Shown: positions 27,228 to 34,700 of the stretch, one piece after another
Position numbering within the stretch: the first letter of the stretch is position 1
Layout of the letters: every line of letters starts with the position of its first letter
The notes under the pieces: generated by a model
The model's database searches: none
Told to the model about the DNA's origin: nothing
The model's input: only the letters and a program-made list of their open reading frames with translations
NCBI RefSeq assembly: GCF_019430905.1
Contig: NZ_JAHYCA010000003.1
Location: 62,001 to 126,000, forward strand
Direction: 5' to 3'
Length of the DNA: 64,000 nt
DNA from: Billgrantia antri
GTDB lineage: Bacteria > Pseudomonadota > Gammaproteobacteria > Pseudomonadales > Halomonadaceae
Made by a program: the position numbers and the translations under genes

Positions 27228-27857
27228 TCAGACTCCACGCGAGGCAAGAACACGCTCTACCGTCTCGACGATGGCCTGGGTCTGGGGATCGATCTCGATG
27301 TTGACCCAATCGCCCGGCACGCGATCGACGAGAATGGTGCGCTCGAGCGTCTCGGGAATCAGGTCGACGCAGAAGCGCGGGCCGTGCTCGGGCGTGGCTC
27401 GCCCCACTTCACCGATCGTCAGGCTGATCCCGTCTACGCCGATGTAGCCCTTGTCGAACAGGAAGCGCCCCAGCGCATGGGGCACCTCGAACCAGAGGCG
27501 ACGATTGTTGGGCGCCTGATCCAACTCCACCAGTTCGGCCATGGCCATGACATGTCCGGACATCGCGTGCCCACCGATCTCGTCACCGAAGCGCGCCGCT
27601 CGCTCGATATTGACGCGATCCCCTTCACGCAACGCACCGAGGTTGGTCACCCGTAGCGTCTCGCGCATCAGATCGAAGCTGACCCGTTCGCCTTCGATGG
27701 CGGTCGCGGTCAGGCAAACGCCGTTATGGGCCACCGAAGCCCCGAGTTCGAGCCCTTCGCGCAGGGCGGCTGGCAAGCTCACCACGTGGGTACGAAATGC
27801 CTCCGCCTCCTGGATGGCGACGATCTCGGCCGTCCCCTGAACGATGCCTGTGAACAT
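27228..27857 (-). CDS. ribE: Riboflavin synthase alpha subunit
   Basis: Enzyme of 209 residues that dismutates two lumazines to riboflavin. It shows the two internally repeated lumazine-binding domains: MFTGIVQGTAEI with VAHNGVCLTA, then SGHVMAMAELVELD with YIGVDGISLTI. GGAGG lies 5 nt before the ATG; an in-frame extension upstream is rejected. It stands alone, away from other rib genes, and no FMN riboswitch is visible in front of it. Confidence 0.93.
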   Translation of the reverse strand: MFTGIVQGTAEIVAIQEAEAFRTHVVSLPAALREGLELGASVAHNGVCLTATAIEGERVSFDLMRETLRVTNLGALREGDRVNIERAARFGDEIGGHAMSGHVMAMAELVELDQAPNNRRLWFEVPHALGRFLFDKGYIGVDGISLTIGEVGRATPEHGPRFCVDLIPETLERTILVDRVPGDWVNIEIDPQTQAIVETVERVLASRGV

Positions 27858-28049
27858 GACGCCTCCTGGGCAGTCCCGACAATGGTGAGAATGTGTTAGG
27901 GCTCGCAGTGTAAGAATTCGCGACCGCAACGTCCATTGGCATGAACATCAGGCGACGCCCCTTCACCAGAACGATGCCATGCCGAACACACCGCCAACAG
28001 AACATTTTGCTAGCAATCGAACCGAAGGCTACAAACATACACCAATGCA

Positions 28050-28078
28050 TTGACAGAGCGCTTCATTGACCCTACCAT
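28050..28078 (+). promoter_or_regulatory. Promoter of the metNIQ leader
   Basis: TTGACA (28050-28055) and TACCAT (28073-28078) with a 17-bp spacer. Transcription would begin near 28085, about ten bases before the riboswitch aptamer. The region 27858-28049 shows nothing else recognisable. Confidence 0.6.
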
Positions 28079-28094
28079 TCGCCATCACATTTCA

Positions 28095-28185
28095 GGCGCC
28101 GATTTGTACCCGGATTGCGGGCGCCCACGCCAAGGGGAAATGGAAAGCTCCATTCCCAGCGGCGTGAAGTGCAGCTAAAAGGGTG
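28095..28185 (+). ncRNA. SAM-II-type riboswitch with an inserted extra stem, leader of metNIQ
   Basis: The order of parts matches the SAM-II pseudoknot. P1 is GGCGCC (28095-28100) with GGCGCC (28120-28125). Loop 1 starts GATTT and contains ATTGC. The 3' strand ends TGCAGCTAAAAGGG. P2 pairs TTGCG (28115-28119) with TGCAG (28170-28174), and TACCC (28107-28111) with GGGTG (28181-28185). Between P1 and the 3' strand sits an added hairpin, CACGCC (28126-28131) with GGCGTG (28161-28166), capped by an inner stem. SAM-II senses S-adenosylmethionine, fitting the methionine transporter downstream. The class is recognised by eye, not by a covariance search. Confidence 0.82.
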
Positions 28186-28199
28186 TGTCCAGCGTTGAT

Positions 28200-28226
28200 G
28201 GCCACCCGCCAGGGTGGCCTTTTTTT
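28200..28226 (+). terminator. Intrinsic terminator in the metNIQ leader (riboswitch expression platform)
   Basis: An 8-bp perfect GC-rich stem (GGCCACCC with GGGTGGCC, loop GCCA) followed by seven T residues, 67 nt before metN. CACCC in its 5' arm can also pair with GGGTG (28181-28185). P2 of the riboswitch uses that same GGGTG, giving a plausible ligand-controlled switch. Confidence 0.88.
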
Positions 28227-28293
28227 CGTTCCGGCCATCCTCCTGGCTGCCGCTGAACCCGCTCCACCGGGGGACGGCCTCTCAGGAAGCCAG

Positions 28294-29385
28294 ATGATCA
28301 CGCTAAGCAACGTTTCCAAGACCTACCACCTCACCGGCACAAAAAGCCGGCTACCGTTCGCCGCCCGCCGGCGCGATACGCCGCCGCGAACTATCGAGGC
28401 GCTCAAGAGCGTCGACCTCCACGTTCCTCAGGGCAGCATTCACGGTGTCATCGGCCTCTCCGGGGCCGGCAAGTCGACGCTGATTCGCTGCGTCAACCTG
28501 CTCGAGCGCCCCTCCAGCGGCAGCGTCGTGGTCGACGGCCAGGAGATGACCGACCTCTCCGCCACCGAACTCAACCAGGCACGTCATCGCATCGGCATGA
28601 TCTTTCAGCACTTCAATCTGCTGACAACGCGCAATGTCTTCGACAACGTGGCACTGCCGCTGGAGCTGATGGGCCTGAAGCGTGGCGCCATTCGCGAACG
28701 CGTACTGCCGCTGCTGGAACTCACCGGGTTGGCCGACAAGGCTCGCCAGTTTCCCGCCCAGCTCTCCGGCGGCCAGAAGCAGCGCGTGGCGATCGCCCGG
28801 GCGCTGGCCAGCGAACCTCGCGTACTGCTATGTGACGAAGCGACCTCGGCGCTGGACCCACAAACCACCGGCTCGATCCTCACCCTGCTGCGCGAGATCA
28901 ACCAGAAGCTCGGCCTGACCATTCTGCTGATCACCCACGAGATGGAGGTGGTCAAGTCGATCTGCCACCGGGTCAGCCTGATCTCCGACGGCGAGCTGGT
29001 CGAAGAAGCCGAGGTCGGAGACTTCTTCACCGCCCCGCGCACCCGGCTCGGACGCGAGTTCCTCAATGATTTTCTCCAGCTCGAACCGCCCAAGGCACTG
29101 GTGGAAAGACTCGAGGAGGAGCCAGGCGAGCATACCCACCCCGTGGTGCGCCTGGCGTTCTCGGGCGACGCGGTCTCGACCCCGCTGATCTCCCGCCTGG
29201 CACGTGAGTGCGGCGTGGACGTGAGCATCCTGCAGGCCAAGGTGGAATCGATCCAGGAGCGCACCCTGGGGCTTATGATCGCCGAACTGCTCGGCTCCCC
29301 CGAGCAGACTTGCCGCGCCATCGACTACCTCGAAACCCATGATCTTCACGTGGAGGTGCTTGGCCATGTCCAGCGCGATGATTGA
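28294..29385 (+). CDS. metN: Methionine ABC transporter ATPase
   Basis: ATPase of 363 residues powering methionine import. Walker A is GLSGAGKSTLIR, the signature is LSGGQKQRVAIARAL, and Walker B is VLLCDEATSALD. A C-terminal NIL domain (near residues 280-360, from VVRLAFSGDAVSTPLI) binds methionine for feedback inhibition. ATG 28294 has GGAA upstream. An earlier in-frame start at 28183 would lie inside the riboswitch-terminator leader. The gene overlaps metI by 20 nt. Confidence 0.94.
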   Translation: MITLSNVSKTYHLTGTKSRLPFAARRRDTPPRTIEALKSVDLHVPQGSIHGVIGLSGAGKSTLIRCVNLLERPSSGSVVVDGQEMTDLSATELNQARHRIGMIFQHFNLLTTRNVFDNVALPLELMGLKRGAIRERVLPLLELTGLADKARQFPAQLSGGQKQRVAIARALASEPRVLLCDEATSALDPQTTGSILTLLREINQKLGLTILLITHEMEVVKSICHRVSLISDGELVEEAEVGDFFTAPRTRLGREFLNDFLQLEPPKALVERLEEEPGEHTHPVVRLAFSGDAVSTPLISRLARECGVDVSILQAKVESIQERTLGLMIAELLGSPEQTCRAIDYLETHDLHVEVLGHVQRDD

Positions 29386-30019
29386 CCTGATTCTCCAGGC
29401 GACCCTGGACACGCTCTACATGGTCGCCGTATCGGGCGTGATCTCGGCCCTGTTTGGCGTACCGCTGGGCGTGATGCTCTACGTCACCCGGCCACGCCAG
29501 ATCCTCGCACGTCCGGTACTCAACCAGGTGCTCGGCATGGTGACCAACATCGGCCGCTCGATCCCCTTCATCATTCTGATGGTGGCGATCATCCCCTTCA
29601 CACGCCTGGTCGTCGGCACCTCCATCGGCACCAACGCCGCCATCGTGCCATTGACCCTGGCCGCCATCCCCTTCGTCGCCCGCCTGGTGGAGGGTGCACT
29701 CAACGAGATTCCCCCCGGGCTGGTCGAAGCGGCCCAGTCGATGGGCGCTACGCCCCATCAGATCATCACCAAGGTGCTGCTGCCAGAGGCCCGCGGCGGC
29801 ATCATTACCGGCTTGACCATCACCATCGTCACCTTGGTGAGCTACTCGGCCATGGCCGGCGCCGTTGGCGGTGGCGGCCTGGGCGACCTGGGCATTCGCT
29901 ACGGCTACAACCGCTTCAACCCCACCATCATGCTGATCACCGTGGCCATCCTGGTGGTCATGGTGCAGGGCTTCCAGAGCCTGGGGGACACCCTGGTACG
30001 CAAGTCGGATCGCAAGTGA
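29366..30019 (+). CDS. metI: Methionine ABC transporter permease
   Basis: Inner-membrane permease of 217 residues with about five helices. The ABC coupling loop is seen in VEGALNEIPPGLVEAAQSMGATPHQIITKVLLPEA. ATG 29366 overlaps the end of metN, with GGAGGTGCTTGGCC just upstream as ribosome-binding site. It works with MetN and the lipoprotein MetQ. Confidence 0.94.
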   Translation: MSSAMIDLILQATLDTLYMVAVSGVISALFGVPLGVMLYVTRPRQILARPVLNQVLGMVTNIGRSIPFIILMVAIIPFTRLVVGTSIGTNAAIVPLTLAAIPFVARLVEGALNEIPPGLVEAAQSMGATPHQIITKVLLPEARGGIITGLTITIVTLVSYSAMAGAVGGGGLGDLGIRYGYNRFNPTIMLITVAILVVMVQGFQSLGDTLVRKSDRK

Positions 30020-30044
30020 CGCCACACCCAAGGAGAATGACCCA

Positions 30045-30866
30045 ATGCAAGCAACCCTGACCCGCCTGCTCGGCGCTGCCACCCTGGTCGGCACTCTCGC
30101 CACCACCAGCCTGCTCGCCGGCTGCGGCAACGACGATGCCGAATCGCGCACGATCAAGGTCGGCACCATGTCCGGCCCCGAGTCGGAGGTGATGGAAGTC
30201 GCGGTCCAGATCGCCAAGGAGCGCTACGACCTCGAGGTCGAGATCGTCGAGTTCACCGACTACGTCTCGCCCAATGCCGCACTTGCCGACGGCAGCCTCG
30301 ATGCCAACGCCTTCCAGCACGAGCCATACCTGCAGAGCATGGTCGAGGATCGCGGCTATGAGCTGGCCGTGGCCGGCCACACCTTCGTCTATCCGATCGG
30401 CGCCTACTCGGAGAAACATGACAGCATCGAGGCCCTGCCCGACGGCGCCATCGTCGCCCTGCCCAACGACCCGACCAACGGCGGGCGCGCCATGATTCTG
30501 ATGCACAACGCCGGCCTGATCACCCTCGACGACCACGAGAACCTCGAGGCCACGCCGGTCAACGTGGTCGAGAATCCCCACGACTTCCAGTTCCGTGAAA
30601 TCGAGGCGGCCCAGCTTCCACGCGTGCTGCCGGACGTCGACCTGGCCTTCATCAACAATACCTTCGCCCAACCGGCCGGCCTGCATCTGGATGACGCCCT
30701 GCTCAAGGAGGGCCCGGAATCTCCCTATGTAAATATCATCGCCGTGCGCGAAGGGGATCAAGACCGCGAGGAGATCGAGCAGCTGGTTTCCGCCTACCAG
30801 AGCGAAGAGGTTGCCGCAAAGGCCCAGGAACTGTTCGACGGTGGCGCCGTGCCCGGCTGGAAGTAA
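30045..30866 (+). CDS. metQ: Methionine-binding lipoprotein
   Basis: Substrate-binding protein of 273 residues of the NlpA/MetQ family. It has a lipoprotein signal peptide ending in the lipobox LLAG-C near residue 27. The core shows KVGTMSGPESEVMEVA, FTDYVSPNAALADGSLDANAFQHEPYL and PNDPTNGGRAMILM, characteristic of methionine binding. It follows metI after 25 nt and closes the operon with a terminator. Confidence 0.94.
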   Translation: MQATLTRLLGAATLVGTLATTSLLAGCGNDDAESRTIKVGTMSGPESEVMEVAVQIAKERYDLEVEIVEFTDYVSPNAALADGSLDANAFQHEPYLQSMVEDRGYELAVAGHTFVYPIGAYSEKHDSIEALPDGAIVALPNDPTNGGRAMILMHNAGLITLDDHENLEATPVNVVENPHDFQFREIEAAQLPRVLPDVDLAFINNTFAQPAGLHLDDALLKEGPESPYVNIIAVREGDQDREEIEQLVSAYQSEEVAAKAQELFDGGAVPGWK

Positions 30867-30896
30867 TGCCGAGACTTGTCACCGACTGAACGACAA

Positions 30897-30921
30897 CGGG
30901 CCGACGCCATGCGTCGGCCCG
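30897..30921 (+). terminator. Hairpin terminator after metQ
   Basis: An 11-bp perfect stem (CGGGCCGACGC with GCGTCGGCCCG, 3-nt loop), 30 nt after metQ. It is followed only by scattered T residues and lies before a convergent gene. Confidence 0.7.
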
Positions 30922-30943
30922 CTTGCTTGGCAATGTGGTCGGA

Positions 30944-31243
30944 TCAGCCGATCTTGCGCTCGACCTTGTCGATTCGGCCCTCCAGGCTCTGATCCTTGTC
31001 GGTGGCCGTGGCAAGGCGGATTGCACTGTCGACCCGCGGCGCACCGCGCTCATGCAGCACGTCATGGCAGCGCTGAACGACCTGCATCACCTCCTCCCAT
31101 GACCCCTCCAGGTTGGTACCGTGGGCATGCAGGCGATACTTGAGCCCTGCCTCTTCGATCACCTCCTCGCAGGCGGCGATATGGGCTGACAGCGAAGCTC
31201 CGGCCCCGATTGGGGTGACATTGACATCGGCAACCACGCGCAT
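30944..31243 (-). CDS. MTH1187/YkoF-like thiamine-binding-fold protein
   Basis: Small protein of 99 residues of the MTH1187 (DUF77) family, a ferredoxin-like tetramer. Family members bind thiamine or related small ligands. MRVVADVNVTPIGAGASLSAHIAACEEVI and YRLHAHGTNLEGSWEEVMQVVQRCHDVL are typical. AGGAGG precedes the ATG at 31243; an in-frame ATG at 31273 is less likely. It lies convergent to metQ and is not obviously tied to a pathway here. Confidence 0.78.
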   Translation of the reverse strand: MRVVADVNVTPIGAGASLSAHIAACEEVIEEAGLKYRLHAHGTNLEGSWEEVMQVVQRCHDVLHERGAPRVDSAIRLATATDKDQSLEGRIDKVERKIG

Positions 31244-31335
31244 ACTCAATCCTCCTGATCGGTCAAACGGCAATCCCTACCCGAAACCTAGTGCCGCCCC
31301 GACCATTGTTCAAACCCAAGGCAAAAGGAGACTCC

Positions 31336-31821
31336 ATGGCATCGAAAACTCCCGATTACGCACTGCTCGCCCGACAGCTCGACGCCCTGATGGATAGTGC
31401 CGACTGGCTGGTCAATGCCGCCCAGATCACCGCCTTTATCATGCAGCAGGTGGATGAACTCAATTGGGTGGGGTTTTACCTGCAGCGCCAGCCCGAGCTG
31501 CTCACGCTTGGCCCCTTCCAGGGCAAGCCTGCCTGCAACCCTATCCCGTTCGATAAAGGCGTGTGCGGTGCCGCTGCCCGTAGCCGCCAACCGCAGCGCA
31601 TCGACGACGTTCATGCCATCGCCGATCATATCGCCTGCGACGCCGCATCGAACTCGGAGCTGGTGATCCCGCTCATGCGGGAGGGAACGCTGTGGGACGT
31701 GCTCGACCTGGACAGCCCCCGCCGCGCACGCTTCAGCGAAGAGGATCAGGCGGGCATCGAGCGGCTGGTGAAAGTCTTCCTCGAGCGCACGAGCCTGCCA
31801 GATTGGCTTGCTGCGCCATAA
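31336..31821 (+). CDS. msrC: Free methionine-R-sulfoxide reductase (GAF fold)
   Basis: GAF-domain enzyme of 161 residues that reduces free methionine-R-sulfoxide. The three family cysteines are present: two in GKPACNPIPFDKGVCGAA and one in HIACDAASNSELVIPL. LNWVGFYLQRQPELLTLGPFQG is also typical. AAAGGAG lies 7 nt upstream of the ATG. It sits close to the methionine importer, so the cell may take up and repair oxidised methionine. A longer start at 31291 lacks a ribosome-binding site. Confidence 0.9.
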   Translation: MASKTPDYALLARQLDALMDSADWLVNAAQITAFIMQQVDELNWVGFYLQRQPELLTLGPFQGKPACNPIPFDKGVCGAAARSRQPQRIDDVHAIADHIACDAASNSELVIPLMREGTLWDVLDLDSPRRARFSEEDQAGIERLVKVFLERTSLPDWLAAP

Positions 31822-31856
31822 CCATGCGGCACGAAAACAAGCGATGCAGAAATAAG

Positions 31857-31892
31857 AAACGCCCCGTGGCGATGATATGCCACGGGGCGTTT
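31857..31892. terminator. Bidirectional terminator between msrC and the tRNA genes
   Basis: A perfect 14-bp stem (AAACGCCCCGTGGC with GCCACGGGGCGTTT) and 8-nt loop, with T residues at the end in either direction. It can end msrC on the plus strand and the tRNA transcript on the minus strand. Confidence 0.85.
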
Positions 31893-31900
31893 CGGAATTC

Positions 31901-31977
31901 TGGTAGGACCAGGCGGATTTGAACCGCCGACCTCCACGATGTCAACGTGGCGCTCTAACCAACTGAGCTATGGTCCT
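31901..31977 (-). tRNA. tRNA-Val (anticodon GAC), downstream copy
   Basis: A 77-nt cloverleaf on the minus strand including an encoded CCA end. The acceptor AGGACCA pairs with TGGTCCT. The D-arm region AGCTCAGTTGGTTAGAGC, anticodon loop TTGACAT on a CCACG/CGTGG stem, and T-loop TTTGAAT are all present. The anticodon GAC reads GUC and GUU valine codons. It is identical to the neighbouring copy. Confidence 0.96.
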
Positions 31978-31993
31978 GGATAATCAGGAGAGC

Positions 31994-32070
31994 TGGTAGG
32001 ACCAGGCGGATTTGAACCGCCGACCTCCACGATGTCAACGTGGCGCTCTAACCAACTGAGCTATGGTCCT
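31994..32070 (-). tRNA. tRNA-Val (anticodon GAC), upstream copy
   Basis: Identical in all 77 bases to the copy at 31901-31977 and separated from it by 16 nt, so both come from one precursor. The anticodon GAC is at 32034-32036 on the complementary strand. Confidence 0.96.
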
Positions 32071-32149
32071 GCTTCCGGCTTTCATTGCCGCCAATCTGCG
32101 CTGCGGCAACGGATGCATATCTTACCGATATCGCTGCATTTTGCAAGCT

Positions 32150-33637
32150 TCAAGCTTGGCTTTTTACACGCTCGACCGCCTCGAGCCAGCCTCGATAAAG
32201 CCGTTCACGCTCGACCTCCGGCATACTGGGGATAAAGCTTTTCTCACAACGCCACAGCTCGGCGATCTCCTCCAGATCGCGATACCAACCGAAGCGCAGC
32301 CCTGCCATGTAGGCAGCTCCCAGCGCCGTCGTCTCGAGCACCGTGGGACGATCCACCTGCACGCCCAACATGTCGGCCAGAAACTGCACCAGCCACGAGT
32401 TGGCCGCCATGCCTCCATCGACGCGCAGCGTGCCCGGCGGGACCCCCATGTCATCGCTCATGCAGACCTGAAGATCACGTGTCTGGTAGCACACCGACTG
32501 CAGCCCGGCGGCAACTATCTCGGCGATCCCGGTATCCCGGGTCAGCCCGAGGATCGCGCCCCTGGCCTTGGGATCCCAATGCGGCGCCCCCAGGCCGGTA
32601 AAGGCCGGCACCAGGTAAACGCTATGCCCGTCGCGGGTCTGTTTGGCCAAGGCCTCGGTCTCGGCGGCCTCCTTGAACAGCTTGAGACCATCGCGTAACC
32701 ACTGCACCGCTGCCCCGGCCACGAAGATGCTGCCCTCCATGGCGTAGGTGGTCTTGCCACCCAGCCGATAGGCCACCGTGGTCAGCAGCCGATTGCGCGA
32801 CGCCGCCGGCGTGTCGCCGGTATTGACGATCATGAAGCAGCCGGTGCCATAGGTGCTCTTGCCCATGCCCGGCTCGAAGCAGGCCTGCCCCACCAGCGCG
32901 GCCTGTTGGTCGCCCACGATACCTCCGACTGGCAGCTCGACTCCGAGCCACTGGGCATCCGCGGCGCCGAAGTCGTCACTGCTGTCGCGCACCTCCGGCA
33001 ACAGGCTGGGTGGGATGTCGAACAGCTTGAGGAGGTCGTCATCCCACTGCTGGGTGTGAATGTTGAACAGCAGCGTGCGCGAGGCGTTGGTAGCGTCGGT
33101 GGCGTGCACACGGCCATCGCTCAGCCGCCACAGCAGGAAACTGTCCACCGTGCCGAAGGCCAGCTCACCGCGCTCGGCGCGCTCCCTGGCGCCCTCGACA
33201 TTGTCCAGCAGCCATGCCAGCTTGGTTGCCGAGAAGTACGGGTCGACCAGCAGGCCGGTGCGTGACTGGACGAGTTCGGCATGGCCTAGATCGCGCAGCT
33301 GCTGACAGAAATCGGCGGTACGTCGATCCTGCCAGACGATGGCATTGTAGAGCGGACGCCCCGTCGCACGGTCCCACAGCAGCGTAGTCTCGCGCTGGTT
33401 GGTCATGCCGATACCGACCAAGGCGTCAGGCGTGATCCCCGCCTGCTCCACCACCTCCCGGCACGTCGCTAGCACCGTCTCCCAAATATCCTCCGGATCA
33501 TGCTCGACCCAGCCATCGCGAGGGAAGTGCTGGGGAAACTCTCGCTGCGCAACACGAACCACATGACCGCCGCGGTCGAAGAGAATGGCCCGAGAACTGG
33601 TGGTGCCCTGGTCAATGGCGAGAAGATAGTCGGCCAT
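32150..33637 (-). CDS. glpK: Glycerol kinase
   Basis: Kinase of 495 residues making glycerol-3-phosphate in the cytoplasm. FGGY-family marks are [42 protein letters not shown] and the C-terminal [26 protein letters not shown] lies before the ATG at 33637; the in-frame ATG at 33676 adds 13 doubtful residues. It is divergent from the regulator glpR. No glycerol facilitator gene is adjacent. Confidence 0.95.
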   Translation of the reverse strand: MADYLLAIDQGTTSSRAILFDRGGHVVRVAQREFPQHFPRDGWVEHDPEDIWETVLATCREVVEQAGITPDALVGIGMTNQRETTLLWDRATGRPLYNAIVWQDRRTADFCQQLRDLGHAELVQSRTGLLVDPYFSATKLAWLLDNVEGARERAERGELAFGTVDSFLLWRLSDGRVHATDATNASRTLLFNIHTQQWDDDLLKLFDIPPSLLPEVRDSSDDFGAADAQWLGVELPVGGIVGDQQAALVGQACFEPGMGKSTYGTGCFMIVNTGDTPAASRNRLLTTVAYRLGGKTTYAMEGSIFVAGAAVQWLRDGLKLFKEAAETEALAKQTRDGHSVYLVPAFTGLGAPHWDPKARGAILGLTRDTGIAEIVAAGLQSVCYQTRDLQVCMSDDMGVPPGTLRVDGGMAANSWLVQFLADMLGVQVDRPTVLETTALGAAYMAGLRFGWYRDLEEIAELWRCEKSFIPSMPEVERERLYRGWLEAVERVKSQA

Positions 33638-33655
33638 GTTACGCCTCGTCGTTGT

Positions 33656-33695
33656 ATGTTCGTTTATGATCACCAAGAGTACTGGAGAATGTTCG
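33656..33695. promoter_or_regulatory. ATGTTCG repeats between glpK and glpR, candidate GlpR operators
   Basis: ATGTTCG occurs at 33656-33662 and 33689-33695, 33 bp apart, in the divergent spacer. It matches the TGTTCG core of known GlpR half-sites and recurs upstream of glpD. Binding is inferred. Confidence 0.5.
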
Positions 33696-33787
33696 CATTG
33701 CTTTACGACTTTCGTAGAATAAAACCGTAACCGCCTGCCGACGGCGCGCCGAATCGCTTACACTCGCGTGATCGAAAGGGAGCCGAC

Positions 33788-34546
33788 ATGAACCAGCAAC
33801 AGCGCCAAGATGCCATCATTGACCTGGTGCGCCGTCAGGGCTATGCCAGCATCGAGCAGTTGACCGAGCATTTCTCCGTCACCCCCCAGACCATACGTCG
33901 CGACCTCAATGCACTGGCGGAAGAGGGCATGATCCGCCGCGTGCACGGCGGGGCGGGGCTCGAGTCGAGTACCGTCAACACCGCCTACAGCACGCGCAAG
34001 AACCTCAACCTCGATGCCAAGCGGCGCATCGCGGCCCTGGTGGCCAAGCACATTCCCGATCACGCTTCGCTGTTCATCAACATCGGCACCAGTAACGAAG
34101 TGGTCGCGGAGGCCCTGCTCGATCATCAAGGTCTCGAGGTGATCACCAACAACCTCAACGTGGCGGCCATTCTCCAGCACAAGGAGGACTTCAACGTCAT
34201 TATCGCCGGCGGCCAGGTTCGTTCACGCGATGGTGGCATCATCGGCGAGGCGACGATCGATTTCATCAATCAGTTCAAGGTGGACTTCGGCATCATCGGC
34301 ATCAGCGGCATCGACGAGGACGGCTCACTGCTGGAGTTCGACTATCAGGAAGCCCGCGTCGCCCAAGCCATCATCCTCAATTCCCGCCAGGTCTACCTGA
34401 CCGCCGATCATTCGAAGTTCCACCGCAACCCCGTCGTACGCCAGGGTAACATCGCCCAGCTGGACGCCCTGTTCACCGATCGCCAGCCCCCCGAGCGCAT
34501 CGTGCATCTCATGCAGGTCAACGGCGTCGCCCTGCATATCGCCTGA
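33788..34546 (+). CDS. glpR: DeoR-family glycerol-3-phosphate regulon repressor
   Basis: Regulator of 252 residues. The N-terminal winged helix (RRQGYASIEQLTEHFSVTPQTIRRDLNALAEEGMIRRVHGGA) is followed by the DeoR sugar-phosphate sensor domain, with INIGTSNEVVAEALL and GIIGISGIDEDGSLLEFDYQE. It should repress glp genes until glycerol-3-phosphate binds. Lying between glpK and glpD, both with ATGTTCG motifs, it likely controls them and itself. Confidence 0.92.
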   Translation: MNQQQRQDAIIDLVRRQGYASIEQLTEHFSVTPQTIRRDLNALAEEGMIRRVHGGAGLESSTVNTAYSTRKNLNLDAKRRIAALVAKHIPDHASLFINIGTSNEVVAEALLDHQGLEVITNNLNVAAILQHKEDFNVIIAGGQVRSRDGGIIGEATIDFINQFKVDFGIIGISGIDEDGSLLEFDYQEARVAQAIILNSRQVYLTADHSKFHRNPVVRQGNIAQLDALFTDRQPPERIVHLMQVNGVALHIA

Positions 34547-34561
34547 CTCTTAGCCGCTCAG

Positions 34562-34592
34562 ACACTGCCGACACCCCCGGTGACGGCAGTGT
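34562..34592 (+). terminator. Hairpin after glpR
   Basis: ACACTGCCG pairs with CGGCAGTGT, and an inner CACC/GGTG stem continues across one A-A mismatch. Few T residues follow, so its strength as an intrinsic terminator is uncertain. Confidence 0.55.
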
Positions 34593-34608
34593 TGTCTGCG
34601 AACCCTTG

Positions 34609-34637
34609 ATGTTCGGTTGTGATTGCTCTATTTTCGT
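34609..34637 (+). promoter_or_regulatory. Candidate GlpR site upstream of glpD
   Basis: ATGTTCG (34609-34615) and the related ATTTTCG (34630-34636) lie about 65-90 nt before glpD, matching the motif in the glpK-glpR spacer. Confidence 0.45.
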
Positions 34638-34700
34638 TTTCAACCATCAGCGATTCAACCGGCACCGCTCCGGCGGCCCCAAGTTCGGAGTTTTCTCTCC

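Noticed and set aside
27858-28049. FMN riboswitch upstream of riboflavin synthase
   Set aside because: The conserved FMN-element segments are not found near the ribE start on the minus strand.
28183-28293. Upstream start for metN giving 37 extra residues
   Set aside because: That stretch covers the terminator hairpin and T-run of the leader and encodes nothing family-like. ATG 28294 matches MetN.
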